64,000 nt of DNA from contig CM062813.1 in assembly GCA_031772625.1 (NCBI GenBank), positions 698,642,115 through 698,706,114 on the forward strand, given 5' to 3'. Every line of letters begins with the position of its first letter. The stretch's first letter is position 1. Positions 10,107 to 21,813 of this stretch are shown piece after piece. The notes below the pieces were generated by a model that saw only the letters and a program-made list of their open reading frames with translations, was not told the origin of the DNA and did not search any database. Made by a program: the position numbers and the translations under genes. This DNA is from Pinus tabuliformis. Lineage: Eukaryota > Streptophyta > Pinopsida > Pinales > Pinaceae.

Positions 10107-12429
10107 TGTTAGTGTCAGTCTTTCCAGCCTTCCTCCAGTGATCAAATATGCTCTTACAAAGTGATTTTGAAGTGTCAAGGTCAAATTTTGTCATTTCAGT
10201 GAGTCTTCAAGCAAAATTTGGTCACTAGGCATTAGGTCTAGGGTTTGCCCAAATGTCAGTCCATGTCACCATTCAGCTGAGTTTATCATCATTCATAGGG
10301 TTGTCATTATTATGTCAGTGTCTAATGAGTCATTTCACACCTTGTTCATGCTTCAGTTGCACCTAGGCAAGGTCATTTCCCTCTCCTAGGGTTTTGAAGG
10401 CAATTTCTCTTGGATGGTCAAATCACCGACAAAACTTGTTTCCTGATGTTCATACACCTTTCCCTATCCCTAAAGTACCTTATCAAACACTTCCCATCCC
10501 TTAGATCCGCCAAATTCCTCATTTTTGCACAAACCCTAGTTTCTAGCTACAACCTGGCAATTTTCTAGGTTTGGCCTGTGTTTTTCCCTTTTCGACCCCT
10601 TCCCCTCACTCAATCTCTGAGATTCAACTTTCCTCTGCTTCCTAACATCCCTCCCTACTCCCAAAAATTTTCCCAAGAATTTAGAAGCCCCATATCCCCT
10701 TCATTTCGCTCCATTTCGACAAAATCCCTTGTTTCACACATCGGGACAAGTTGCACTCAAATGATGTTTCAGAGCAATAAAAGATGAATTTTCGAAAACT
10801 GAGAGAGGTTTTTGTCCATAACATGCCAAATAAGAAAAATCTCCTTCACTTTTTGCACAGGTGTCATGGTTTTAGAGAAATTCCAAAATTACAATCGCCG
10901 GATCCAAGGAGTTTGACCAAGGCACAAAAACGGAAGAAGAAGACCAACCCGCTCCGTATCTTGGCTGAGGCCTCTCTCACTCACCATGATACTCATTAGC
11001 CTCCTCCTAGCAGCAAACCCAAGAAATTTTGAGAGTTTTGAGGCATTTTTGAGAATTTTACAGGTTTTGGCCATTTGAGTGGTCTCACCCCGCGCGCGAC
11101 CAGTCGTGGGGACAACTCAGAACGGGGAAAACTCTACATTTTTGGAATTTTCATGCAAAAATACACTTGCCTATGGATGGGTTTCAGATTTTATGAAGAT
11201 TTGGGCTTCCAAAAGCTCAAAATACATGCAAATTTTGACTTTCTGCCCCTTTTTTGAGTTGCAGAAAGCTGCCTTGGGAGAAATGACTTTTGAGGGGTCA
11301 AATCAACTCCAAATTTAGAAATTCCAGTGGGGTTGGAAAGTAGACTCATATAACTTTCCAACAAGCTATCTTTCACCTGATTTGGACACCAGGAAGACCT
11401 TCAAACACGGCTGCCAATGTGCGCGACCACTCAAGGAAATTTCACCATTTTGACTATTTCGGCCTGCAAAACACTGTTTTTACTTTGGTTGACTTTTGAT
11501 GTATGTAAATGATGTATTGTTGGGTAATTTTCATGGCACATGGATACATTTACTCTCCTTTAACACTTCTAGAAGTTTCCTTGATGTAAATAGTGAATAT
11601 TAAATGCATGGATGGGTTACCTAAGTTTTAGAGGCAAGTTGTTTTGACTGCCTATTATCTAGTGCTCAGTTTAGAATTAGTTCAAACTGCTCCTAGGAAG
11701 CTGAGATCGACCCCTAGAGGTGGGGAAAGGAGTTAGATGATCTATATTATGCCTTCTCTTTCTCATTTTCATGGTTGGACTCTTGAGGGAGAAGCTCTAT
11801 TGTATATTTTACTTGTATCTCTGCAATTTGAGGAAAAGGAAGGCCAGGGTTTTGCAGACATCATTGTGGATTCTTGTGGATTATTGTGTTGATGGTGTGT
11901 TTCCTACTTGTCATTGTAGGTGTGTTTATGTGTTCCATCTCTTATTCTATTGCTGCTAATTAAACAAAAGAAGTGATAAAGTTTGAATTCATGCATGCCA
12001 TGCTCAACTTTCAATTTTGTTTAATATTTATGTTTTCCACTGCCTAAAGAGGATTCAAAGTCATTGTTTCTCCTCTTTAGCTCCCTCTCTTTCTTCCTTG
12101 ATCATCCATCTCAACTTAAGGCATCAGCACAAACTCCTTCCTTGCCCCAAAGACCCACCTGCAAAAACTGAGCTCAATCCCCACACCCTGAATTGCACTC
12201 CCTCCAATTGCCACCAAAAACCCCAAAAACTTTAAATCAACCCTCCTCATCAGTTTACTAGCCTAATATCTTTGATCCTAATTGGTCTGCTCACCCCATT
12301 GAGAAAATACCTTGAGTCTGACCGGAGAGAGCCTTCTCCTTCCTCGTAGGGCTAGCTACGAGGTGTAATGGTTTGATGTAGCCTTGAGATTTGTCTATCT
12401 CAGCCTAGGTGAAATTTCAAGCGCTAACA
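10107..12429 (+). repeat. E1 3' LTR
   Basis: 2323 bases, TGTTAGTG...GCTAACA, matching the split 5' LTR along its length and containing the uninterrupted hAT target. It is followed directly by target copy gtact at 12430-12434. No clear polypurine tract precedes it. Confidence 0.9.
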
Positions 12430-12434
12430 GTACT

Positions 12435-13495
12435 GATGTGGTGATATTGGAGTAATGTTTAGGCTAGACGTAATATAATCTAAACTAATAATCACATGCA
12501 TTTTATCTTAATTTAAACACTATCTAATTATAACTATACCCGAGAGTAAATTGATGTATGTGATCTACAATAATGTCTAAAAGCAATTGATAATAAAGAT
12601 CATTCAATTGCAATGAGAAATGAATTCGTTTTAACAATAATCGTTTCGTATAAAAAGTTAGCCAAAATGATTGTGAAAGATATATCACATAAGAAATTAT
12701 TCATGTATTCAACATAAAATATAGATCATCATCATATAGAAGTGCAATACTGGCAACCAAGATTCAAACTTTCATACATAAACAACTTGAAGAGAAATTA
12801 TTGCTTGATACATAAGTAAAAATAATTAAGAGATAAAAGTTCCATTTATAATACGTCCTACTCATGTGCTTCAACAATATTGATCTACTTTCAGTCCATT
12901 CAACACCATCTAAGAGCAAAAAAGGTGCAATTTCAGTAGAAGATTCTAGATCAGATAAAAATAAATCATGTTCTATTAATTTCACTAGAACTTCCTCAAA
13001 GGGACATAAGTGCATGTTTTGAAGATTGTTTCTGATAAACTTTCTAGACCCCTCTCTAAATGCATGTGAGGGGTTTAAATACTTAAACTATAAAACTAAA
13101 AATAGATTATTACAAATATAGCTGAGGAGGTTTAAACAACCTTCCTCAAATTATGCAAAATAAAACCAAAATAGAAATGAGCATGGTGACTAACTGTTCT
13201 GCATTTGATCCTTTAGATCGCAAATGTCTATCATGGGCTTCAGCTGTGTCGCTCGACTGATTTAATCTTTCAATTGTCCAGTGAATACGATGTCATTCAG
13301 TGTTGGCACCATTTTCTTCGTAAAAGTGTTTAGCCATTGTAGGGTCATCCACTGGCTGTGAGGTTTTACCAAATGTCGCCAATATGCTTCCCAGTTTAAC
13401 CTGGTCATTTTCCTAATTGCTTCTGCTTTTTCTTCTGTTGCCTGTCTCCACTGTAGTTCAAGTTGTTTTACATTAGGAAGAAAAACTAGAATGGA
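12435..13495. other. AT-rich noncoding stretch
   Basis: No supported gene. On the minus strand a TATA-like tatttaaa near 13070-13080 followed by a C-rich patch could be part of an LTR promoter for the leftward locus at 13.5-16.2 kb or its 3' repeat, but I found no matching second copy in the window. Confidence 0.3.
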
Positions 13496-14044
13496 TTATG
13501 CCACAAGGTTAGCGCTATGTAAATTTTCATTAATAGTTTTGATGACACTATTTTTTGTTGCTGCCGCATCTGTTGTTTCCTTTTCTGCCTCTCTAAACCG
13601 AGAATCCCAGTTTGAAAATAAGATTTCTTTATGCGACTCCTCTAGTTTAGGCAAGTTGGCTTTTCTCCCATCTTCTGAATTCTGCCAGGTGATGAAGCCG
13701 CAGGCATTTTTCAAGATTTCATCATATTCAAGTCTCATTTCTATGACTTGACTTGTTAATTTATCACTTGTTTTGCAATAAGAAATCCATTGCAAAATCT
13801 TCTGGCATAATAGTTCTTTTTGGTGCATCAGCTGGGAGTTAAGGCTGAGCACTTCAGTAATAAATTGATCAATTTTTGGATCATATTTATGTAGATCAGT
13901 TATTCCTTGTATTTGCACTTCCTTCTTTGCTAAGCTGGTTTGATGTTTTATTTGCATTTGCTCGAACTCTTGTTGTAGCTTAGCTAACTGTATTTCTGCC
14001 TGCTGGTCAGATTCTGCTTGTTGTAATTGTTGTTCAAGTGACAA
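13496..14044 (-). CDS. Uncharacterised coiled-coil ORF
   Basis: 182 codons, Gln/Glu/Lys-rich at the start (QQLQQAESDQQAE, KLQQEFEQMQIKH), strongly suggesting a coiled coil over roughly the first 60 residues, then a mixed helical region. I recognise no enzyme motif. It is the third of three same-strand ORFs (see 14402-15724 and 15770-16156) that together look like one leftward coding locus. The low-complexity, charged nature fits a structural or gag-like product of an element, but a host-derived origin cannot be excluded. Confidence 0.45.
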   Translation of the reverse strand: MSLEQQLQQAESDQQAEIQLAKLQQEFEQMQIKHQTSLAKKEVQIQGITDLHKYDPKIDQFITEVLSLNSQLMHQKELLCQKILQWISYCKTSDKLTSQVIEMRLEYDEILKNACGFITWQNSEDGRKANLPKLEESHKEILFSNWDSRFREAEKETTDAAATKNSVIKTINENLHSANLVA

Positions 14045-14401
14045 AATTTTATCTTCTTTTTATTTAAGCAATATTTGCACCTCTCTTGCTTTGTCGATGG
14101 TCATTGTAGCATAGGTATTTGCAAACTGTGGGAGTCTAGTAAGGTTGGCGGACGGGTCGATGGGTGAGTCTTTTCAAAGAACATCCGTCGATTCATTATT
14201 AGGGCTAGTAATAGCTCTAGAATCCAACTTCCTTTTCTTCCTTTGTATTTTAACAACGGCTTTATGTTGTGGGCTATAAAATACATCTAGAGGGGGAATC
14301 TCCTCTATTCTCAAAACAGTTTCAGAGGTGGGGGTAATAGGGATGTGTTCTACCTCTTGAGTATTTACGGTGTCCTATGCTGTAATTCCTTGAGTTGTTT
14401 T

Positions 14402-15724
14402 CTATTGTGGAGTTTTCAACTCTGGTGTTTGTTCCTCTATATTGAGCCTTTTATTAAAGTTGTCCCATTCTTCCTCTAAATCAATCACCAGGGGTTTTAT
14501 TGGCTGTGTGGAGGTGGCATGGATTTCAGCCTGTTTGCTAGCTGAAGTTTGCTCAACTGTCTTCTCTGTAGATTGGGTTGTATCCTTTTCCGACTCTCTG
14601 CTTCTGCTTTTCCCATTTTGTGATGACTTCTCTGATTCCCTGGTAGATTTCTCTTGGGATTCTGCTCCAGAATCAGTTTTAGAATTTTCTTTGGAGTCAC
14701 CTTCTATACTTACACTGGGAGTAGGCTCCCTTATTGGTTCAATCAATAATTGGTCCAATGGGACCTTTGTTAGCCTCCTTTCTCTATACTCGTAAAAGGT
14801 TTCAAGATCTTCACAGTCAAAAAGTAATTGTGCCATATGCTTCACCTCTGTGAAGGTGTTTTTATGCAAAAAGATGTCATCAAATGCATCTTCCTCATTA
14901 CTGAATACTTTTATTTTCACCATGGTGGTAAAGTATTTGACAGTGCCGAATGGGTCATATTTCCTTCCAGGGAATTTAGGTAATTGCAGAGATAACATAA
15001 TCTCTACTTCTTTAAATGCATGCCTTAGGTCATGTAATGAAAATGCTCCACACTGCAAAGGGAATGTAGGCCAGATGGCCTTTTTTTCTTCCTTTAATGT
15101 TTTGCTCATCCCTCCCTCACTAGCTGTTTGATAGGCTATCTCTCTAGCCATCAATTTGTCTGGAACATAGTATGGGAGGACATGGGGGGAGGTAATGTTG
15201 CCAAATACCCTGATATACATAAATGTCTCCTCCCTAAACCATCTGGCCACTGGGAGGATATCTACCTCGGCTTCTTGGGAAAACCTGGGGGCATCTTGGT
15301 TATAAAGCCGTTTGTGGATAGGGAGCATAACTCCATGACAAATTTTGAAAAAATGTGGTTGAAAGTTAGATTCCCACATGTCTTTATGGTATATGTGAAT
15401 GGGAAGTGGATTTTGAATAGTCCACTTCCATCCCATGACAGGAAATTTCGAACCGAAACAAATTGCATCCATTACATAAGCACTCATAAAAAATGGAGGG
15501 TAAACCCTCGAAGCAACACTTATTTTCCTTCTATACTCCATTATTGTTCTTGCTAAATTGTTAGACAAAATTTGTGCCCAATTCATTACAGTTGCGTTAA
15601 TGGCTACATCTATTAATGGCAACCATTCTGGGGAGAATTTAGTACTATCGGGTTTTCCAAATAGTCTACATAGCATGGCCGCTGCAAAACTATGAGGGGG
15701 ACAAATAGACGTAGTAGTGTACAT
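14402..15724 (-). CDS. Uncharacterised 440-aa ORF
   Basis: The longest open frame of the locus. The N-terminal ~300 residues look globular (ICPPHSFAAAMLCRLFG, WLPLIDVAINATVMNWAQIL, FFKICHGVMLPIHKRL, FGTVKYFTTMV). The C-terminal ~140 residues are disordered and rich in Ser, Glu and Lys (e.g. SRESEKDTTQSTEKTVEQ). I see no zinc knuckle, protease, polymerase, integrase or transposase catalytic motif. The globular part is loosely reminiscent of plant mobile-element-associated domains of unknown function, but that is impression, not a match. Same strand and close spacing with its neighbours argue for a single transcription unit. Confidence 0.5.
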   Translation of the reverse strand: MYTTTSICPPHSFAAAMLCRLFGKPDSTKFSPEWLPLIDVAINATVMNWAQILSNNLARTIMEYRRKISVASRVYPPFFMSAYVMDAICFGSKFPVMGWKWTIQNPLPIHIYHKDMWESNFQPHFFKICHGVMLPIHKRLYNQDAPRFSQEAEVDILPVARWFREETFMYIRVFGNITSPHVLPYYVPDKLMAREIAYQTASEGGMSKTLKEEKKAIWPTFPLQCGAFSLHDLRHAFKEVEIMLSLQLPKFPGRKYDPFGTVKYFTTMVKIKVFSNEEDAFDDIFLHKNTFTEVKHMAQLLFDCEDLETFYEYRERRLTKVPLDQLLIEPIREPTPSVSIEGDSKENSKTDSGAESQEKSTRESEKSSQNGKSRSRESEKDTTQSTEKTVEQTSASKQAEIHATSTQPIKPLVIDLEEEWDNFNKRLNIEEQTPELKTPQ

Positions 15725-15769
15725 ACCATTCTTGTCTTTCTTGATTTTTCTCTCATTATTTGACCAGGT

Positions 15770-16156
15770 CTAGGTGCAATCCACTAGGTCCTTATTCTCT
15801 TTGGAAAACTTCTCGACGAAATTCCTGTTGTAGATGACTTGTGGCTCTGGTAGGTGGTACATAAGCTGCAGGTTGTCTGGCATAAAAGATCCCATAATCT
15901 CTTGGCTTCTTGTCTTGAATTCTCTATTTGAGATGTCAGCTTCATCAATAACCCATTTAACCATGTTTATATAAGGGATTATCTTCGGGCGTGCAGCTAT
16001 GCGATCTATATAAGGTATTATCTTCGGGCGCGCAACTATGCGATGCAAAAATGAGCATGATGTCTCAAACATGGAAGAGTCTGAGGAATCATGTTCGTCA
16101 ACTGTAACCTTCATTTCCAAAATCCTTGGTTGCTCTTCCTCCAGTATATTATACAT
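15770..16156 (-). CDS. Uncharacterised ORF with duplicated peptide
   Basis: 128 codons just upstream (in transcriptional sense) of the 440-aa ORF. It contains two adjacent copies of ARPKIIPYI, encoded by a 39-bp tandem duplication (15968-16045), and ends LPEPQVIYNRNFVEKFSKE. It probably belongs to the same product as the following ORF but I keep them separate. No known family recognised. Confidence 0.4.
   Translation of the reverse strand: MYNILEEEQPRILEMKVTVDEHDSSDSSMFETSCSFLHRIVARPKIIPYIDRIAARPKIIPYINMVKWVIDEADISNREFKTRSQEIMGSFMPDNLQLMYHLPEPQVIYNRNFVEKFSKENKDLVDCT
15968..16045. repeat. 39-bp in-frame tandem duplication
   Basis: Two adjacent 39-base units (15968-16006, 16007-16045) differing at a few bases; 39 is a multiple of three so the coding frame is kept, giving a repeated 13-residue peptide. 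Confidence 0.9.
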
Positions 16157-16235
16157 GGCCTCCCATGTAGAGGTTCATCCCTCTCTGTTTCATGTAGTAT
16201 CCGTAAATAGAGGAGTCATTTCTGACTTCTCATAG

Positions 16236-17237
16236 ATGACTGCCTTGCCTTTCTTCACCATTTCTCTCAACAATTTACTCTATGGATTTTTCCTGAAAGT
16301 GAAGAACAATAGTTATGAGATACACAAAGATGATAATGAATGTGAAATGCAATAATGCGGATAACTTGTAAAGGTGATAAAAGGAGTTTTATTTGAATGC
16401 ACATAAGAAGATATCATATCATGTTTAATGGATTTTCACACATAAATGCAGTTAGCTCTTACTAAATGCCCACTAATGCTTCATTATCCCTTAGCTTTAA
16501 TTCTCATAAATGTCTACATCGTAAATCGGGAAGAAAGCTTCTAGGGTGGTGAGCCTTTGAACTACGATAATGGTGATTTTGCGATTTGCGAAGCAATATC
16601 ATAGATCACAATATTGCATTATTCCTTTTCGCTTTTCTTACCTTCTCTTGTGTTTCTACGAGATGCGAGATGCGAGCCACTCGTTTATTGTTTCAAAATG
16701 TAGCTGCTTGTCAGGTTTTTCTATGTAAAGACATTTTTTAATGAGTGGCAGACCTAAACATTTTTTCGAGATATATTTAAGGATTGTGTCCAGGTCTTGA
16801 TCGCGTTTCGCAATATCCGCTGATGGTAAGTTTGCGGTGTTCTTTTCAATGCTCGAAATGTGATGTGATAAAGGTTATGACACCATCACACTTTTGCATC
16901 TCGCTTTTTTGAGATAACCTTTTAAGGCGGGCTCTTTATAAATAGCGATATGCGATGTGAGACTTGGATTTGAAGAGAAAAGCTTAAGGACCTAGTTTAT
17001 GTCAAAAATATGATAGTTTCGAGGTATAAAGCATAGAGTCCTCTTTCAATTGTTTTTTACTGGATTTGGTGGGTTAGCAAGGTCTTTTGATGATGCTTAA
17101 TCATGTTGTATGTGGGAAGGAAAGCATTTAATAGTTCTTTTGAAAAAAAAGGGGTTTGATTGATATCTTGCTTTATTCCAAAAATAAAAGAAATGCCTAA
17201 ATGCTAAGTTTATTTTTTGGATGGATTTTTAAAGGGT
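16236..17237. other. Noncoding, rich in gcgat-like words
   Basis: No supported gene. The words gcgat, gcgag and gcgatatgcgatg recur around 16560-16960, similar in flavour to the Copia-1 LTR, possibly part of an LTR of an unrecognised element. Confidence 0.3.
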
Positions 17238-17283
17238 CCCCATTTATTAATGTACTATTAACTAGTACCATTAATAAATGGGG
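17238..17283. repeat. 20-bp inverted repeat
   Basis: CCCCATTTATTAATG-TACT (17238-17256) faces AGTACCATTAATAAATGGGG (17264-17283) around a 7-base spacer; only one base is unpaired. It sits where the Copia-1 left LTR should begin. Confidence 0.85.
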
Positions 17284-17835
17284 GGTTTTTGAATAGCATA
17301 AAACTTACCAAGGCACCAACCTTGAATTTAGGAGCACCAACTCCAAGGACACCAATCCTTCCAATTCTGAGGCACCAACCCTAAGTGCTCCGACCCTATA
17401 GATTTACTCTATCAAAAAATGTTTGTTTGTATTATACTACTTTCAAGGACTTCTTTACCAAACCCTATCCTTGAAGTCTTTGAAATAGGCCGTTGTCTGC
17501 GCTATGGCTTCACTTTGGGTCAGATCCTTCCAAGATGAATCAGGTCAAAAGATTGTCCTCCCGCTCTTTCTTTAGCTTCCTTCTTCGATCAACATTTGGC
17601 TTCTGCTACACCTTCGACATCTTCTAGACCTTCGGCTTCTTGACCTTTGACATCCTATGTTTCTTCAAGTTCATGAGTTATGAACATTCCTTGTTCTTTG
17701 TTTTGATGCCCGATATCGATGCTTAGAAGTGAAGCGGTTTAACTCGTTTTCATACAAGTTTCACCAATAACTAAGAGACACTTTTATTGGAGGGAGGTCA
17801 ACTTATTTATTTTCAAAGAAACTAGAGAGGCTATA

Positions 17836-18905
17836 TGTTGTGGGGAAAAGTATCCGATGCGGATGACACTAACCCTTTCTAAAGGTGACAGACTTTAGCA
17901 ACAACTGAATGACAAAGTTTTCATGTTCATCTTTATGAAAGCACAGAGAGAATAGAAAGAGGATCAACCAACCTGGTGTCTTGCGCTTAGTCGATCCTTG
18001 TCCTTCTCGCTTTGTATCCCGTTCCCAGCTCTTTACTCTCCAAGCCGATCCAGCTACACACAGAATCTGCACAACAAAAGAGAGCAAACTACGAGATACA
18101 AGCAATCATAATTGAAGCATGGACTAGGTTGCATCAAATATACATGTAAACACAAAAGCATCTATGTAAAACAAGTATATAGAAGAACATGCAAACTTTA
18201 TTGATAGAAAGTAACAGGGTTCCAGAGGAAGTTACAACCAATGATGTTGGCCCCAATCCAGCAGCACCTCCTCGGCAGCAAGAACTCTCTTCTTCACCTC
18301 TAGTAAAACAATCACCCAATAATCCTGGCAGTATACCAACAGCACCTCCTTGCTTATACAAAATTCCAGCCTCCTTAGACCTCATAGAAGAGCTCTATAT
18401 ATAGGAGGGAAGAGGAAAGGATGAGTCAGCTGGAGGCTGGAATATAGCTGACTAGTGTCCTCTCCATCTTCAGTTAATCTTCAGTTCCTGTGTCCACTTG
18501 GAGATCCTTGCTTACACATGGTGATCAAGTACCTCTTACTCATCACAGGGCGAATCTCATGACCCAAGTGTCAGTTTGGAAGCTTCCTGGGCAACTGACA
18601 CCTTGCAGGATGACTGTGCCACTTGGCCAATCTCGCCCAGCGCAGGTAGCCTTCATTGTTTTTGACTTCCAGCGCAGGTACAGAGTGGGACAGTTGCAAT
18701 ACAGCGCAGAAGCTCAGTTAAGCAGCTGACATGATCCAAAATAAGCCTGTTCTGAAGTGTTTTCAGGTGGAGAACTGATTGGAAGTGCTGTTGATTGATG
18801 ACCTTGTTCTTTTAGGGGTAAGAACAACATGTTTAGGGACTGAGGATCCCTGTAATTATCGACATTCCCTGCTCCTTGACGCGAGGCACAAAAATGTCTA
18901 TAACA
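17836..18905 (-). repeat. Solo LTR of the 50-58 kb family
   Basis: 1070 bases, TGTTGTGGGG...TATAACA, flanked by 5-bp target copies ctata (17831-17835, 18906-18910). In reverse complement it matches the LTRs at 50193-51255 and 57381-58443 but is clearly diverged from them. With no internal region it is a solo LTR, the product of LTR-LTR recombination. Small ORFs inside are not supported as genes. Confidence 0.9.
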
Positions 18906-19250
18906 CTATAACCATATTATAATAGAAGTATGGCAGTCCCCACATGCCACGTTACCGCTAATCGCAATCGCAACTTTCGGAGGTCTCTTACTACAATATA
19001 TTGAAGAGGTCCTTTTTAACATTCATCCAAGGCCCACATGGAAGTCCCACATGCCACGTTATTAATTGCAATCACAATTTTTCGAAATCCCCCAATCGCA
19101 TATTTTGGAGGTCTCTTACAAGCATGCTCATAACATAGTCGATTTCCTTATTGTTGACGGAGCGGATGCGATATAATATTAAAAAATCATTAATAAATTC
19201 ATCGGGTCTACAACCTTTATTGAAATTGGTGGTTTGGCCATGTCAATCCT

Positions 19251-19722
19251 TAAGACTTTCGATATGACTCCTGACGAGGTGGACGCGATATTACATAAAG
19301 GTGTATTCTAATGTAGATTTCGGGTCCACACATTATATCACAATTGGTGTTTCAACACTACATCCCTTTAAGTCTTGTGATATGAAAGTTCTGATATGAT
19401 GGATGTGATGTTTCTTTAGGGCATGTTATAATGGAGCGATCAGGTTTGCACCTTATATCGCAATTGGGGTTTTAATGTGACAATAGCTTTAAAAGGAATT
19501 GTGATTATGCGACAGATGTGATATTGTATAGGGTTGTTACCATAACGTATTTCGGATCTGCAGTGATATTGCAATCAGGGTTTTACTAGGTGACAACCAT
19601 TTAATACTTGTGATATGAAACTTTTGATATGAAGGATGCGATATTTTATTGAGTTGTATTACAATGGTGCAGTGGGTCCGCAATGGTATCACAATCGTAG
19701 GTTTTCAATGTGACACGTAATA
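19251..19722. repeat. ~118-bp tandem repeats in Copia-1 left LTR
   Basis: Four degenerate units, each opening with an aagacttgcgatatga-like phrase and containing gatgcgatatt, then a gggtccgca-like phrase and caat-gggttt. The same array is in the right LTR at 26056-26525, in the promoter-upstream (U3) side of the LTR. Confidence 0.75.
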
Positions 19723-20152
19723 AAGTCACTGATATAATATACTATTGATATGTTAACTCCGATACACTGTGGAAAAAGGTTTCCATGGTTTGTTTCTTAG
19801 ATTGGGTTCTTAGCTCATCCGATAACATTGTTTATGCTCCTCTGCTGATGTGTTCCTCTTCGCTTCTCAATGGCTTCTCCTCTTTGTCTTCTTGCTCCTG
19901 TTGCTTCATGGATATGCTCTTCTTAGCTTCACATCATTATTTAGTATCCAAAATATTTCCATATTGACATCAATGACAATCAAGATCAACAATCTCCCCT
20001 TTTTTCATTGATGGCAATATTCTTCTTCTCTCCCCCTTTGAAATCATTGGAAAAGGAGTGCACAGGGACTCCCCCTGTCGAATTTCTCCTCCTGTCAAAC
20101 TACTCCCCCTATCAAATTGCTTCCCTTTTCATGCGACATTTTAAGCATTGGT

Positions 20153-21813
20153 TTAGTTTGATGCTAGAGCAATAATCCCAATCTTTTGATGGAGATGTTC
20201 AAATTCTTCTCGAGGAAGAGGTTTGGTGAAAATATTTGGAATATTTTCCTTTGTATTGATATATTCCAACTTGATGTTTTGTCCAGCCACATGTTCACAG
20301 AGAAAATGATACTTGATTGGTATATGTTTGGTTTTTGAGTGCATCACTGGATTTTTATTGAGACTTATAGAACTTGTGTAATCACAATAGATGGTGATTG
20401 GTTGTTTAGTTTATATGTTTACATCCTTCAAAGCTTCCTTCATCCATAGCATTTGTGTACAAAAGTCAATTGCGGCTATATATTTGGCTTCAGTTGTAGA
20501 GAGAGACATAGATGATTCTTTTTTGTTGAGCCAAGCTACCAGGCAATCTCCCATAAAAACTGCATTTCCATTGGTGCTTTTACGATCATCCATGCTTTCA
20601 GCCCAATCAACATCGATATAAGTTTTCACTATAGTATTTGTGCTTTTGGGATACCAAAGACCAAAGTCAAGAGTTTCTTTCAAGTATTTGAGAATTCTTT
20701 TCACATCCAACACGTGGGATTTCTTAGGAGTTGATTGAAATCTTCCCACCATTCCCACTTCTTGCGTAATGCCGGGCCTTGTAGCAGTTAAGTATAAAAG
20801 AGCTCCAATTATTGACTTGTAAAGAGTTGCATCTACCAGGGGAAATTCATCATCTTTGCTTAATTTGTAGTTTGTGGTCATTAGTATGCTCATAGGTGCA
20901 CATTCTTCCATTCCATATTCTTTAAGAATGTCTTTGAGATATTTTGTTTGAGAGATAAACATACCCGTTGTGGTCTGCGATACTTGTAGTCCAAGGAAGT
21001 AGGATAGCTCACCATTCATTGACATTTTGAATTCTTTTGACATATTTTGAGAAAACTCATGGCTCATTTCATCATTATTGCTAGAAAAAATCAGATCATC
21101 AACGTATACACGGGTGATTAGTAATTTAACCTCATCCATCTTCATGTAGAGACTACTTCCTACCACACACCTTTTGAAGTTTTATTGTTGTAGATAGTGA
21201 TCCAATCTTGCGTACCACACTATAGGAGCTTGTTTCAAACCGTATAATTCCCTTTTAAACTTACATACAAAGTCTTTTCCTTTTGCTAGATCAAAACCTT
21301 CTTGTTGCTCCATGTAGACTTCTTCCTTGAGTTCCCCATTCAGAAATGATGATTTTACGTCCATTTGATAGACTTTGAATCATTTTGAGCATGAAAATGC
21401 CAAGAACATCCTTATAGCTTCCATACGAGCTACTGGTGCAAAGGTTTCTTCAAAATCGATTCCTTCAATTTGTGAATAACCTTTACAGACAAGTCTTGCC
21501 TTATTTCTGATGATTTGTCCATCTTCATTCATTTTTTTTTGGAAACCCACTTAGTTATAATTATATTTTTATCCTTTGGATGAGGTACCAGCTCCCATGT
21601 CTCATTTTTCTCTATTTGAGACATTTCTTCTTCCATGGCTTCCACCCAATGAGGATCCTTACTTGCGTGAGTAAAAGTTTCTAGTTCTATCATAGATAAG
21701 AGAGCAACATCATTTCTCTTTGGTGTACTTGTCATCCTTCTTCGGGTTTGTATTCCTTCATCTATATCGCCAATAATCTTCTCTTCCAGGTGATGTTTTT
21801 GGAGGAATTTCAC
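20153..21813 (-). pseudogene. Copia-1 reverse transcriptase and RNase H
   Basis: Reading leftward: RT entry TWELVPHPKDKNIITKW-like segment (about 21600-21530), MDVKSSFLNGELKEEVYMEQ (21364 onward), LYGLKQAP, the catalytic YVDDLIFSSN (about 21110), LSYFLGLQV, and the RNase H end with STTEAKYIA and a C-terminal HIPIKYHFLCEH stretch near 20300. This is the Ty1/Copia polymerase layout, used for copying element RNA into DNA in virus-like particles. It is broken in several places and treated as a fossil. Confidence 0.9.

Larger units (their letters stand above)
1831..12429 (+). mobile_element. E1: long-LTR gag-only retrotransposon
   Basis: A complete LTR-bounded element. LTRs at 1831-7965 (interrupted by a hAT transposon) and 10107-12429 both start TGTTAGTG and end GCTAACA, and 5-bp target duplications gtact flank it at 1826-1830 and 12430-12434. 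The internal region (7966-10106) has a primer-binding site right after the 5' LTR, a gag-like coding stretch and no reverse transcriptase, RNase H or integrase that I can see. It is therefore non-autonomous, with LTRs (about 2.3 kb without the hAT) longer than the internal region. The two LTRs differ at many positions and by some short indels, so it is clearly older than the element at 50193-58443. The hAT insertion is later still. Confidence 0.9.
17298..19991 (-). repeat. Copia-1 3' LTR (interrupted)
   Basis: Matches 25210-26796 on both sides of the solo LTR inserted at 17836-18905. Its inner end is TGTTGATC on the minus strand, immediately after a purine-rich tract. Confidence 0.8.

Noticed and set aside
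14442-14795. Plus-strand 117-codon ORF
   Set aside because: Shadow of the Ser/Glu-rich part of the minus-strand ORF 14402-15724.
13496-16156. Endogenous pararetrovirus origin for the unknown ORF cluster
   Set aside because: No movement protein, coat-protein zinc finger, RT or RNase H signal seen; kept as unassigned.
18189-18729. Plus-strand ORFs inside the solo LTR
   Set aside because: They lie wholly in LTR sequence, and the matching minus-strand frames at 50369-50590 and 57557-57778 are LTR too.
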